This document shows, piece after piece, positions 52,489-62,100 of a stretch of 64,000 nt of DNA; position 1 is the first letter of the stretch, and every line of letters starts with the position of its first letter. The DNA comes from Saliniramus sp050485405 (lineage in GTDB: Bacteria; Pseudomonadota; Alphaproteobacteria; Rhizobiales; Beijerinckiaceae). The notes beneath the pieces were generated by a model that was given only the letters and a program-made list of their open reading frames with translations, did not search any database and was not told where the DNA came from. A program made the position numbers and the translations under genes. The stretch spans positions 1-64,000 of the forward strand of contig JBJHBI010000003.1 of NCBI GenBank assembly GCA_050485405.1. Direction: 5' to 3'.

Positions 52489-54462
52489 TCAGAACGCCTC
52501 GCTGCGCTCCCCGGCAATCACGGCCCAGGCCTCACCGAGCAGTGCCAGCAGATCGCAGCCCTGATGCAGGAAGGCGTCGACGCCGGCCTCACGCATCGGC
52601 GCTTCGAGGTCCTCGGGATGTCCGGCGAGGAAAAGGATTGCGCAGCCCGCTTCCTTGAGAGCACGTGCGGCCTCCGCGCCGTGTTCGGCATAGAGCGCAT
52701 CGCTCGAACATAGGCAGGCGGCACTGGCACCGCTTTCCGCAAACGCCTTTGCGAGCGCCTGCGGATCGTTGAAACCATCCTCGCCAATCGCCGCGATTCC
52801 GCCCGCCGCGAAAGCGTTGCGGGCAAAGCCGGCGCGGGTGTTGAACTGGGCGAGCTTGCCGAGATTGGCGAGGAAGAGCGTGGGGCGCGCGCCGTGATCG
52901 GCCAGATGCTGGTCGGAGCGATCACGCAGATGCTCGTAGGGCTCGGCCTCGCGCCGGTCCGGCAGGGCCGAGAGCAGGGTCGGCGAAATGCCCGGCGGCG
53001 GATCGGCGGGCGGACGCGCCGCGCCGCCCTCGCCGATCGCAGTAACGAGATCGGCAAAGCCCGCCGGCATCGCCGCCTTCTTCGGCTCCGGCATCGCCTC
53101 GGGGGGCTCGCGCAGGGCCACGTCGACCGGTTTCTCGTCAAGATCGGGAAAGGCGCTGACGCCGGTGATCGGCGCGCGCCGATCGGCAATTGCCGCGGCG
53201 CGTGTGGCGCGCACCTCGCCGATCCGCACCTGGAGCGCGCTGGAGGCGAGGCTGCCCACGATGCCGCCCTCCGATTCGATCTGCTGGAAGGCCTCCCAGG
53301 CCGTCTCGCACAATGCCTCGGTGAGGGCCTCGTAGCCACCGGCGCCCGCAGCCGGATCGGCGACGCGCCACAGATTGCTCTCCTGGAGCAGGATGTGCTG
53401 CGTGTTGCGCGCGACGCGCCGGGCGAAAGCGTCGGGCAGGCCGAGCGCCGCGGTGAAGGGCGTGACCGTGATCGCATCCGCACCGCCGATCCCGGCGGAG
53501 AAGGTCGCGATCGTGGCGCGCAGGAGGTTGACCCAGGGGTCGCGCTGAGTGGTCATGCGCCAGGCGGTCTCGGCATGCAGCCGGATCGACACCGGATCGA
53601 GCCCGGCTGCGGCTTCGACGCGCGCCCAGAGGCGGCGCAGAGCGCGGAATTTCGCGATGGTGGTGAACTGGTCCGAATCGGCGGCGAGCATGAAAGCGAG
53701 GTTGCGCCGGCCCTGATCGGGAGCGATTCCCGCCGCCTCCTGCGCCCGCCAATAAGCCAGAGCCGTGGCCAGAACGGCGGCGAGTTCCTGCGCCTCGCCT
53801 GCCCCCGCCTCGTGATAGGGCCGGCCATCCGCGAGGAAGACCGTTCCGGCAAAGCCCATTCCCGCCAGCGCGCCAGCCGTCTCGCCGCAGCGTTCGGCGA
53901 TCATCTCCCAACCGGCGGAGAAGCCTCCGTCGCAGGCGGCGGCGCCGATCGGATCGAGGGCGAGATCGGCGTCGAGCACATTGAGCGACAGCCCGCGCCG
54001 GGCGGCCAATGCGATCAGGGCCGCTGCCGCGTGGCGCCCCGCGCGACCGGCATCGAGGCGGATCCGCACGATATCGAGCAGCACCCCGTCGAGAGCGGCG
54101 TCGAGATCATCGAGCGTCGCGATCCGCAAACCATAGCCGCGCGCAGAACGGGCACCGTCGAAAACCAGCGCGAGCGCATCCGCCCCGCCTTCCAGATCTT
54201 CCAGCGCCTGGGCCGCAGCCGCGCCGGTCTTCGGATGATCGATACGCTGGGCGACCCGCCACGGGGCATGCTCGGCGCGCAGGGGTTGGGCCTGCGCGAT
54301 CGCCGCGGCATAGAGCGGATCGATGCGAATACCGTCGGCGGTATGCGAGACGAGGGCTTCCTCGAAGTCGCTGCCCTTGAGCACGCCTTCGACGAGGCGC
54401 ATCCAGTCCTCGCGGGTCGCAGCCGGAAAGGCCGCACCCGCGGATGCTTGCTGATCGGTCAT
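52489..54462 (-). CDS. mutA: Methylmalonyl-CoA mutase small subunit
   Basis: The 657-residue protein matches the non-catalytic MutA: a TIM barrel region (about 40-420, with DQFTTIAKFRALRRLWARV and TQRDPWVNLLRATIATF) and a C-terminal cobalamin-like fold lacking the B12-ligating DxHxxG motif, as expected for this subunit. It pairs with MutB to convert methylmalonyl-CoA to succinyl-CoA. MutB normally follows mutA, but here the next gene is convergent mccB, so mutB must be elsewhere or absent. Confidence 0.85.
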   Translation of the reverse strand: MTDQQASAGAAFPAATREDWMRLVEGVLKGSDFEEALVSHTADGIRIDPLYAAAIAQAQPLRAEHAPWRVAQRIDHPKTGAAAAQALEDLEGGADALALVFDGARSARGYGLRIATLDDLDAALDGVLLDIVRIRLDAGRAGRHAAAALIALAARRGLSLNVLDADLALDPIGAAACDGGFSAGWEMIAERCGETAGALAGMGFAGTVFLADGRPYHEAGAGEAQELAAVLATALAYWRAQEAAGIAPDQGRRNLAFMLAADSDQFTTIAKFRALRRLWARVEAAAGLDPVSIRLHAETAWRMTTQRDPWVNLLRATIATFSAGIGGADAITVTPFTAALGLPDAFARRVARNTQHILLQESNLWRVADPAAGAGGYEALTEALCETAWEAFQQIESEGGIVGSLASSALQVRIGEVRATRAAAIADRRAPITGVSAFPDLDEKPVDVALREPPEAMPEPKKAAMPAGFADLVTAIGEGGAARPPADPPPGISPTLLSALPDRREAEPYEHLRDRSDQHLADHGARPTLFLANLGKLAQFNTRAGFARNAFAAGGIAAIGEDGFNDPQALAKAFAESGASAACLCSSDALYAEHGAEAARALKEAGCAILFLAGHPEDLEAPMREAGVDAFLHQGCDLLALLGEAWAVIAGERSEAF

Positions 54463-54554
54463 CGTTTCCCACACTGCGTGACGCTTCGGCAGGCTCTTTT
54501 TGCCCGGTTTTCGCGCAGATGGCTACCGCTCCCGTGCAGATACGGATCGGTGAA

Positions 54555-55226
54555 TCACGCCTGCCCTTCGCCGCGCCGAAGCAGGAACACGCATTGACGG
54601 CCGATCATGTTCCACACCCACCACGGCAGCTTCAGCCGCACCGGCCTGTCGGTGGCGTCGAGGGCGACTGCGCGCTCCATCACCGCGCCGACTTCCTCTA
54701 CGAGACTGGCGAAGTCGCGCATCGTGCAATGGTGGATATTCGGCGTATCGTACCAGCTATAGGGCAATTGCTCGGTGACGGGCATGCGCCCGCGCAGCAG
54801 CAATTCGAGGCGCACGCGCCAATAGCCGAAATTCTGGAACGAGACGATCCCGGACTTGCCGATCCGCAGCATCTGTTCGAGCACGATACGCGGATTCAGC
54901 GTCGCCTGGATCGTCTGTGACAGAATGACGAAGTCGAACCCGTCATCCGGGTAGTCGAAGAGATCGGTATCGGCGTCGCCCTGCACCACCGCGAGGCCCT
55001 TGGCGAGGCATTTGTTGACGTTCTCGCGGTCGAGTTCGACGCCACGCGCGTCGCAATCGCGCAGGTCGCGCAGGAGCGCGAGGAGCGAGCCGTCCCCGCA
55101 GCCGACATCGAGCACCCGCGCGCCGGGTGTCACCATCTCGGCGAGGAGCAGGTGATCGGGGCGCGCTCCGGCTGCGGCGAGCGAAGCCTTGCGCGTGTCG
55201 AAATCATCCGGCGGCAGCGCGTTCAT
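54555..55226 (-). CDS. metW: Methionine biosynthesis protein MetW
   Basis: The 223-residue SAM-dependent methyltransferase-fold protein has the SAM loop RVLDVGCGDGSLLALL, then VVQGDADTDL and QTIQATLNPRIVLEQMLRIG, the hallmark of MetW. It works with MetX in homoserine activation in proteobacteria. The start overlaps the metX stop by four bases (ATGA), so it is translationally coupled to MetX. Confidence 0.93.
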   Translation of the reverse strand: MNALPPDDFDTRKASLAAAGARPDHLLLAEMVTPGARVLDVGCGDGSLLALLRDLRDCDARGVELDRENVNKCLAKGLAVVQGDADTDLFDYPDDGFDFVILSQTIQATLNPRIVLEQMLRIGKSGIVSFQNFGYWRVRLELLLRGRMPVTEQLPYSWYDTPNIHHCTMRDFASLVEEVGAVMERAVALDATDRPVRLKLPWWVWNMIGRQCVFLLRRGEGQA

Positions 55227-56446
55227 GCCACCCCCCGATCCCGCGCGGCGGCGTCGATGAAGCCCTTGGCGGCGGCGAACATGTCGGGTTCGTCGAGCAG
55301 GAAGGCGTCGTGACCCTTGTCGCTCTCGATCTCGACGAAGGAAACCGAGGCCGCAGCCGCGTTCAGCGCCCGCACCAGTGCCCGCGAATCCTTCGTCGGG
55401 AACAGCCAGTCCGAGGTGAAGCTCATCACGCAGAACCGCGTCTGCGTGCCCCTGAAAGCGCGCGCGAGCTTGCCGTCGAATTCGGCGGAGAGATCGAAGT
55501 AGTCCATCGCCCGGGTGACGTAGAGGTAGGAGTTCGCATCGAAGCGCTCGACGAAGGTCGAGCCCTGGTAGCGCAGATAGCTCTCGATCTGGAAATCGGC
55601 CTCGAAGGAGAAGGTCGGCGCGGCGCGGCTTTGCAACTTGCGCCCGAATTTCTGATGCAGCGCCCCTTCCGAGAGATAGGTCACGTGCGCAGCCATCCGC
55701 GCCACGGCGAGGCCCTTGCGGGGGCGGGTGCCGCGTTCGAGATACCGCCCCGACGCCCAGCCGGGATCGGCCATCACCGCCTGGCGCCCCACCTCGTGGA
55801 AGGCGATATTCTGCGCCGAATGGCGTGTCGCGGCGGCGATGGGCATTGCGGAGAAGACGCGCTCGGGATAGAGCGCGGCCCATTCCAGAACCTGCATGCC
55901 CCCCATCGAGCCGCCGACGACGCAGAGCAGATCCTCGATGCCGAGCTTGTCGAGCAGCATGGCCTGCGAGCGGACCATGTCGCGGATCGTCACCAGCGGA
56001 AAGTCGACGCCGTAGGGCTGCCCGGTCGCCGGATTGGTCGAGGCGGGGCCGGTCGTGCCCATGCACCCGCCGAGCACGTTCGCGCAGATCACGAAGAACC
56101 GGTTTGTGTCGATCGCCTTTCCGGGCCCGACGAAGAGCCGCCACCAACCCGGTTTCTCGGTGACCGGATGGACGTTGCAGACATGCTGGTCGCCGGTCAG
56201 GGCATGGCAGATCAGGACCGCGTTCTTGCGATCGGGGGCGAGTTCCCCATAGGTCTGATAGGCGATCTGCCAGGGGGCGAGACTCGCACCGCAATCCATT
56301 TCGAGAGGCTCGTCCTCCCCGAAACGCATGACCTGGCTCGATGGATTATCAACCTGCGCGCGAGCGAGCGCAGCGAGAGTCTCGAAATCACCGTTATGCC
56401 CGTCGGCTGCACCCTCGGGCGATTGATGGCGGATCGTGTCTGTCAT
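55223..56446 (-). CDS. metX: Homoserine O-acyltransferase MetX
   Basis: MetX acylates homoserine in methionine synthesis. The 407-residue alpha/beta-hydrolase fold shows the nucleophile serine in VVGGSMGGMQVLEWA, the NPATGQPYGVDFPLVTIRDM stretch, and the Asp/His pair in SFTSDWLFPTKDS and ESDKGHDAFLLDE. The acyl donor (acetyl- or succinyl-CoA) cannot be fixed by eye. The ATG at 56446 is chosen; the open frame upstream crosses regulatory-looking dyads. Confidence 0.93.
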   Translation of the reverse strand: MTDTIRHQSPEGAADGHNGDFETLAALARAQVDNPSSQVMRFGEDEPLEMDCGASLAPWQIAYQTYGELAPDRKNAVLICHALTGDQHVCNVHPVTEKPGWWRLFVGPGKAIDTNRFFVICANVLGGCMGTTGPASTNPATGQPYGVDFPLVTIRDMVRSQAMLLDKLGIEDLLCVVGGSMGGMQVLEWAALYPERVFSAMPIAAATRHSAQNIAFHEVGRQAVMADPGWASGRYLERGTRPRKGLAVARMAAHVTYLSEGALHQKFGRKLQSRAAPTFSFEADFQIESYLRYQGSTFVERFDANSYLYVTRAMDYFDLSAEFDGKLARAFRGTQTRFCVMSFTSDWLFPTKDSRALVRALNAAAASVSFVEIESDKGHDAFLLDEPDMFAAAKGFIDAAARDRGVA

Positions 56447-56480
56447 GGCGCTTCTTTTGGCCGGATTTTGCGCGTGATGC

Positions 56481-56505
56481 AACGAATTCGTTCGGATTAA
56501 CGAAC
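56481..56505. promoter_or_regulatory. Overlapping dyads upstream of metX
   Basis: A perfect palindrome AACGAATTCGTT (56481-56492) overlaps an inverted repeat GTTCG-N6-CGAAC (56490-56505); AACGAA is repeated 18 bases apart. They lie 35-60 bases before the metX ATG. This looks like a regulator site. The SAM-II riboswitch consensus often found before alphaproteobacterial metX is not seen. Confidence 0.45.
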
Positions 56506-56626
56506 ATGACGTAAGGAAACAAGCCTCCGTAACGGATGTTTCGATGACGGCAAGCGGCTGCGCGAAGCGGCGCCCCGCGACCGATAATCCACTATGCAAT
56601 CGCCTGCGACGGGGCATAATCGCCGC

Positions 56627-57280
56627 ATGCTGGCTCACCCGATTCGCCGCCCCCTGTCCGATCGATCGCGCCGGCCCGGCATCAGCCTGAGCCGGCTCGC
56701 GGTCGCCTGCGCATTGCTCGTCGGAGTGCCCCTCACGGGATGCACGCCGCTCGGAACACGGGTGGCGGGTATCGATTCGGTCGATCTGCGGCGCATGGCC
56801 GAGCGCGACGGCGGCGCGGCATGGCTCGCCCTGCCCATGGGCCGCTGGCTCGGAACGCGCCCCAATGTCGGCCGCCCGGAAGCGGTGATCGCCTGCCTCG
56901 CCCCCACATGCGAGAATCGGCTCGTCGTCGCGGTCCTGCGCCTCGAAGGCGAGACGGCGGATCTCGCCGAGCGTGACCTGCGCAATCCGCAGATGCTCGC
57001 CCGCGGCATCGCTGCACAGGCGCAGGAACAGGCCGAAGAGCGGGCAGCAGCGAACGCATCAGCGCCATCGCGGATCGACATCGACGTCGCCGCCCTCGAT
57101 CTCGACGATCTGCGCGGCTTCACCATGACCCTGAGCGACGGGCGCGCGCGCGGATCAGCGGCTCACGGCGCTGCGGTGGGACGTCGCGAGGGGCGCGATC
57201 TGCGCGTGATCCTCGCCATCGGCGACGACATGCAGGTCGTGCGCGCGGCGCTGGCCCAGATCCACGCCGAAGCGTTCTGA
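56627..57280 (+). CDS. Putative lipoprotein
   Basis: The 217-residue protein has a basic N-terminus, a hydrophobic stretch and the lipobox PLTGC with Cys39 as the predicted lipidated residue, so it should be membrane-anchored on the periplasmic side. The rest is soluble and alpha/beta, with no family recognised; it has a C-terminal segment RDLRVILAIGDDMQVVRAAL. An upstream in-frame ATG at 56594 would add 11 residues. It is divergent from metX. Confidence 0.6.
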   Translation: MLAHPIRRPLSDRSRRPGISLSRLAVACALLVGVPLTGCTPLGTRVAGIDSVDLRRMAERDGGAAWLALPMGRWLGTRPNVGRPEAVIACLAPTCENRLVVAVLRLEGETADLAERDLRNPQMLARGIAAQAQEQAEERAAANASAPSRIDIDVAALDLDDLRGFTMTLSDGRARGSAAHGAAVGRREGRDLRVILAIGDDMQVVRAALAQIHAEAF

Positions 57281-57299
57281 CGCGCAGCGGCATCCCATG

Positions 57300-57328
57300 A
57301 AAAAAGACCGGCGGGATTGCCCCGCCGG
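57300..57328 (-). terminator. Rho-independent terminator of the DUF4168 gene
   Basis: CCGGCGGG and CCCGCCGG form an 8-bp stem; on the minus strand the hairpin is followed by a run of T residues (A-run at 57300-57305 on the plus strand). It lies about 30 bases after the stop of the DUF4168 gene and may also end the convergent lipoprotein transcript. Confidence 0.8.
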
Positions 57329-57357
57329 CCCGATAGTCGGTGACGATGTCGCCCAGA

Positions 57358-57762
57358 TTACTGTCCGGCCGCTTCCGCGATGAACATGTTGATCTGCTGC
57401 ATCATCTCCGGATCGTTCTGAGCCGCTTCGGCGATGGCGTTGTAGCTGTCGACGTCGATGCCGGGCACCGCTTCGACGGCCGCGACCATCTCGTCATTCG
57501 CAGCCTGGGCGATCTCCTGCTGCTGCTCCTGCGATTCGGCCGCTTCCATCTGCGGCTGATACGCCTGGCTGATCTCCTGGATCTCGAGCGTCGCCGTGGC
57601 GAAGGAGCGCAGGGTTTCCTCATCCACGTTCGGCGCCTGACCCGGTGCCGGAGCGGTCTGGGCGGCGGCCTGGGTGGTGACGCTGGTTCCCGTGAGGGAG
57701 GCGGCACCGAAAGCCATACCCAGAGCGGCAACGGCGGCGAGCGTGGTACGAGCGAAGTTCAT
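57358..57762 (-). CDS. DUF4168 secreted protein
   Basis: The 134-residue protein has a signal peptide (cleavage near AAAQ, about residue 35) and a mature part that matches the DUF4168 pattern: VDEETLRSFATATLEIQ, a Gln-rich helix, AVEAVPGIDVDSYNAIAE and a DPEMMQQINMFIA end. The function of the family is unknown; the protein should be periplasmic. It is divergent from the ECF sigma gene, so shared regulation is possible. Confidence 0.75.
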   Translation of the reverse strand: MNFARTTLAAVAALGMAFGAASLTGTSVTTQAAAQTAPAPGQAPNVDEETLRSFATATLEIQEISQAYQPQMEAAESQEQQQEIAQAANDEMVAAVEAVPGIDVDSYNAIAEAAQNDPEMMQQINMFIAEAAGQ

Positions 57763-57987
57763 ATCGCATTTCCCTTTTTCAGTTTCCGATCGATCGGCAC
57801 GCCACGCCCCGGGCCAACGGTTAAGCTTGCCCTCACGGCATGGCGCGTTACCCTGTCAGACAGTTTCGGGGGGCCGATCGTTCCGCAGGGGGCGAAAAAA
57901 ATTTGTGATGCGTCACTTTTTCGTCGCTTCGACGCGTTCCCCTGAGGCTGACGAACGAGAGCGTCACAGGAGGCCAGGGCCGATTTC

Positions 57988-58608
57988 ATGCAGGATGCAC
58001 TGAGAGCCGAGACGATCGAAGCGCAGCAGGATGCGGCAACCCACGCGAACGACGTGCCCGCTGGCGCACGGGATATCCCGATGCCGATGGACCCGTCGCA
58101 GAAGCGCCGCATCGCGCATCGCATCGCGGCGGAAATTCCCGGAATACGCCGCTACGCGCGCCGCCTGGAGCGTAATCCCGACGAAGCCGAGGATCTGGTC
58201 CAGGACGCCCTCGAGCGCGCCTTGCGGAAATCCCATGGCTGGCGCGGCGGAAGCCTCGCCGGCTGGCTGCGCCGGATCGTCTTCACGGTCTTCGCCAATC
58301 GTCGCTCGCGCACGATACGCACGGAAGCGGATATTCCCGTCGACGGGGCGCTGGAAACCGCCTCGCCGCCGGATCAGGAAGATCGCCTCGCCTGCCGTGA
58401 CATCGCCCGCGCCGTCGATGCCCTGCCCGCCGAGCAGCGTATCGCCGTCAGTCTCGCGATCCGCCCGGAAAGCTCCTACGAGGAGAACGCGCAGGCGGCG
58501 GGGATGCCGGTGGGAACGTTCCGCTCGCGCCTCTCGCGGGCACGCGAGAAATTGCGCGACCGACTCACCGCCCCGCATACGCAAGCCGCGCAGTGGCGGG
58601 TCGGCTGA
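57988..58608 (+). CDS. ECF-family RNA polymerase sigma factor
   Basis: The 206-residue protein has region 2 (about residues 42-105, with NPDEAEDLVQDALERALRK and the DNA-contacting GWLRRIVFTVFANRRSR) and region 4 (about 135-190, with IAVSLAIRPESSYEENAQAAGMP, split after 20 residues, and TFRSRLSRAREKLRDRL). No anti-sigma gene is adjacent, which is unusual for ECF sigmas. The partner gene in the divergent position encodes the DUF4168 protein. The inducing signal is unknown. Confidence 0.85.
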   Translation: MQDALRAETIEAQQDAATHANDVPAGARDIPMPMDPSQKRRIAHRIAAEIPGIRRYARRLERNPDEAEDLVQDALERALRKSHGWRGGSLAGWLRRIVFTVFANRRSRTIRTEADIPVDGALETASPPDQEDRLACRDIARAVDALPAEQRIAVSLAIRPESSYEENAQAAGMPVGTFRSRLSRAREKLRDRLTAPHTQAAQWRVG

Positions 58609-58634
58609 GCGGAGCACCTGTCACCAGTGAAGAA

Positions 58635-58660
58635 ACCCTCGCCGGCCAGCCGACGAGGGT
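58635..58660. terminator. Hairpin between convergent ECF sigma and trxA
   Basis: ACCCTCG and CGAGGGT form a 7-bp stem with a 12-base loop in the 143-base gap. No U-tract is seen. It may serve as a bidirectional transcript end. Confidence 0.4.
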
Positions 58661-58751
58661 CACGCGTTGTCACGATATCGCGACGAGCGCCGCATGCGCG
58701 CCTCAAGCGCGGTGCAGAACGCTTTCCGACCCGACGGACTGATGCGCGCGA

Positions 58752-59075
58752 TCAGCCGGCGAAACCGGCGATCCACTTCTGCAGTTCACCCTTGGGCGCC
58801 GCGCCGACTTTCTGGCCGGCGAGTTCGCCGTTCTTGAACACCATCAGCGTCGGGATCGAGCGGATGCCGAGCTGACCGGCGATCGCCTGATTCTCGTCGA
58901 TATTGACCTTGGCGATCTTGACCTTGCCCGCCATGTCCTCGGAAATCTCTTCGAGAGCGGGGCCGATCATCTTGCAGGGGCCGCACCATTCGGCCCAGAA
59001 ATCCACCACGACGGGCTCGGAGGATTTCAGGACGTCGGTCTCGAAGCTCGCATCGGTCACTTTCACGGTCGCCAT
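58752..59075 (-). CDS. trxA: Thioredoxin
   Basis: The 107-residue protein is a classical thioredoxin with the active site WCGPCKMIGPAL and the cis-proline loop SIPTLMVFKNGE. It reduces disulfides in cytoplasmic proteins. The ATG at 59075 has GGAAGG upstream; longer in-frame codons are not family-like. It lies 96 bases downstream of addA on the same strand and may be co-transcribed. Confidence 0.97.
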   Translation of the reverse strand: MATVKVTDASFETDVLKSSEPVVVDFWAEWCGPCKMIGPALEEISEDMAGKVKIAKVNIDENQAIAGQLGIRSIPTLMVFKNGELAGQKVGAAPKGELQKWIAGFAG

Positions 59076-59171
59076 GGCGTCACCTTCCATATCTTTGCCT
59101 GATGCAGACATATGCTGCACGGCGGCATGGTTCAAGCAAGCGCCCTGATCCGCATGTGGAGAGCGCATGCA

Positions 59172-62100
59172 TCACGCGCCCGGCGCCACGGGAGGAGCGG
59201 GTGCGCGGATGGCTGCACGGGCGGCGTCCAGCGCGTCGTCGTCGAGTTCGCGCACCTGCGGCCCGGCGGTCCAGACCATGAAGGCGCGGATCGCCCGCCC
59301 CGGATAAATCTGCGCGAGAAGCGCGCGGTAGAGCGCCATCTGCGTCAGATAGCGCGGCGAAAGCGGGGCATCCGGGTCGGGCGGGCGCGCGCTCGTCTTG
59401 AAATCGGCAAAGCAGATCGCGTCATCACCGATCGCGAGCCGGTCGATCTGCCCGGTCACCGCGACCATCTCCTCCGCCGCCCCGATCGCAACGCGCCCTG
59501 AAACCGGCGCTTCGGCGAGCGCGTCCGGCGCGAATAGCGGCGCGAGCCGGGGATCGGCGATCACGGTCAGCGCGTCGGAGACGACCGCTTCGCGCATCGC
59601 CTCATCGAGCCCGCCGGCGCGCGCTGCGACGAAGGCACGGGCGGCCTCCGCGCGCCGATCCGCCGGGATGGCCGGCAGGCGCTCGATCAGGGCATGGACG
59701 AGGACGCCGCGCTGGCGGGCGCGGGGATCGAAGGGCCGGTCGCGCAGGCTCGCCGGGGCGTCCGCAGCGGTGAGTGCGCTCGACGGACGGATCGGCGGGG
59801 CGGGTTCCGGCTCGGGCGCATGGGCGCGGGTCAGCCAGTCCGGCAAAGGGAAGGCCTGGACCGGCACGGGCTGCGACGTCTTCGCCGCATGAGCCGCCGG
59901 TGCGGGCTCCTGCCAGAGCGCGACGTTTCCATAGGGCATTTCGGCATCGGTGAGCCCGTAAGGCCCGGCCTCGAGCGCGCTCATGATCCGCGCCGTCCAG
60001 CTATCGGCGGGGAGCTCCTGCGCGTTGCGGCTGCCATAGGGGGCGATGACGAGATGATCGGCGGCGCGCGTCAGCGCCACATAGAGCAGCCGGTTGCGCT
60101 CCTGCGCATCCGCCGCCTCGTGGCGCGCGCGCGCCTCGCCCACGATGTCCGGCTCGCTCTCCTTGCCGGGCGACCAGACGGACAGCTTCTCGCCGATATC
60201 GAACAAGGCCGCCCCACGATTGCCGCCGCCTGTCGCCTGATCGATGACGAGGACGAGCGGCGCTTCGAGGCCCTTGGCGCCGTGGACGGTCATCACCCGC
60301 ACCTCGCGCCCTTCGGCTTCGAGATCGCGGCGGATCTCGCGCTCGGCGCCGGAGAAGCTCTCCAGAAAGGTCGCGAGCGAGGGCGTCTGCGGATGTTCGG
60401 CATTGAGCGCCTCGGCGAGGAAGGCGTCGATGGCGTCACCCGCCTCGATCCCGAGCCGCGCCACCAGCCGGCGACGACCGCCCTCGGGACCGAGCAGCGC
60501 GGCGAAGAAGGCGAAGGGGCCGTGCCGCGCGGCGAGATCGGACCAGCGTGCGATCTGCGCGAGCGCGGCTTGCGCCTTCGCATCTCCGCTCTCGGCATGG
60601 CGGGTGAGCGCTGCATGGAAGCTCTCCCCGTCCTCGCGCTCCACGCCGATACGGATGAGATCGTCGTCATCCCAGCCGACCAGCGGCGATTTCAACACCG
60701 TGGCGAGCGTCAGATCATCATCGGGCAGAAGCGCCGCGCGCCCCGCCGCAACGAGATCCTGCACCGCGATATGGGCGGCAATGTCGAGCCGGTCGGCGCC
60801 GGCGACGGGGATGTTGCGATCCTTCAGGGCGCGGATCGTGGCGAAGAAGGCCGGGTTGCGGCTGCGGGTGAGGATCAGGATCTCGCCCGGATGCCAGACG
60901 CGCCCGGTCGCATCGCCCTTGCGCGTCCAGGTCTCCACGGCCTGCGCGATACGCCGGGCGAGGCGCACGGGCGGGGCAGCGGCGTCGGGCTCGTCGAGGG
61001 GATGCGTCCAGGCATCGGGATCGGGCACCGCCTCAGCAGGCTCGAAGGGCCAGATCTCGACGCGCGCGGGCATGCCGATGCGGCTGCTCTGATGCACCGT
61101 GCCGGTAATGTCGTCTTCGAAGCTCAAGCCCTCGAAATTGCGCGCCTGCGCAAAGACCGCATCCACCGCCGCGAGAATTGCGGGCGCGGTGCGGAAGGAG
61201 ACGGTGAGCTGCACGTTCTCGAAGGCCCGTGCGACGCCCTTCGCCTTGTCCTGCCAGTAGCGCCGGCTCTCGGAAAATCGCGCCGGCTCCGCACCCTGGA
61301 AAGAATAGATCGACTGTTTTTCGTCACCCACGGCAAAGACCGTGCGCAGCGGCGTCCCCGCCTGTCCGGCACCGGCGAAGAAGTCGCCGGTCACCGCGCG
61401 CAGGATGTCCCATTGCGCCGGGTTGGTATCCTGCGCCTCGTCGACGAGGACGTGGTCGATGCCGCGATCGAGCTTGTAGAGCACCCAGCCGCCGGCGGGA
61501 CCGGAGAGCAGATCGCGGGTCTTCTCGATCAGATCGTCGAAATCGAGCATGGAGAGCCGCGCCTTGCGCGCCTCGATGCGGCGGAAGACGTCACGCGCGA
61601 TCACATGCAGCGCCCAGGTGCGCTGCCAGGCCTCGACGCGCCCCATCCGCCCGCGCAGCGCCACGAGCCGCTCCTGCTCCGCAGCGAGCCGCTCTTTCAC
61701 ATGATCCGGGATCGCCTTGGTGCCGAGCGATTTGGTGGGGGTGCCCCGCCCCTCCTTGGTGAAGAACAGTTTCAGATAGAATGCGCCGCGCAACGCCAGA
61801 TCATTCGTCTGCGAAGCCGCATGCAGCGCCTCGGCGCGATCCTTGTCCGTCTTGCCGCCGGTTTGCAGGATGGCGACCAGATCAGCCCATTCCGACACCG
61901 GAATCCCGCCATCGAGGATCTCCGCCTCCAGCGCCGACAAGCTCTCGTCCTCACCGACTTCGAGCCGCGCCCGGATATCGGCGAGCGCATTTTCGAAAGC
62001 GTCGTCGTCGCGCAGGACCGGGCGCGGGCGCATCGCCGCCTTGATCAGGGCGGTACGACCATCGCCGCCGCCATGGGCCGCGTCGAGAATGTCGAAGGCC

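Noticed and set aside
56447..56593. SAM-II riboswitch before metX
   Set aside because: The conserved SAM-II core (such as CTTGCAGCCACGTTAAA) is not present on the minus strand.
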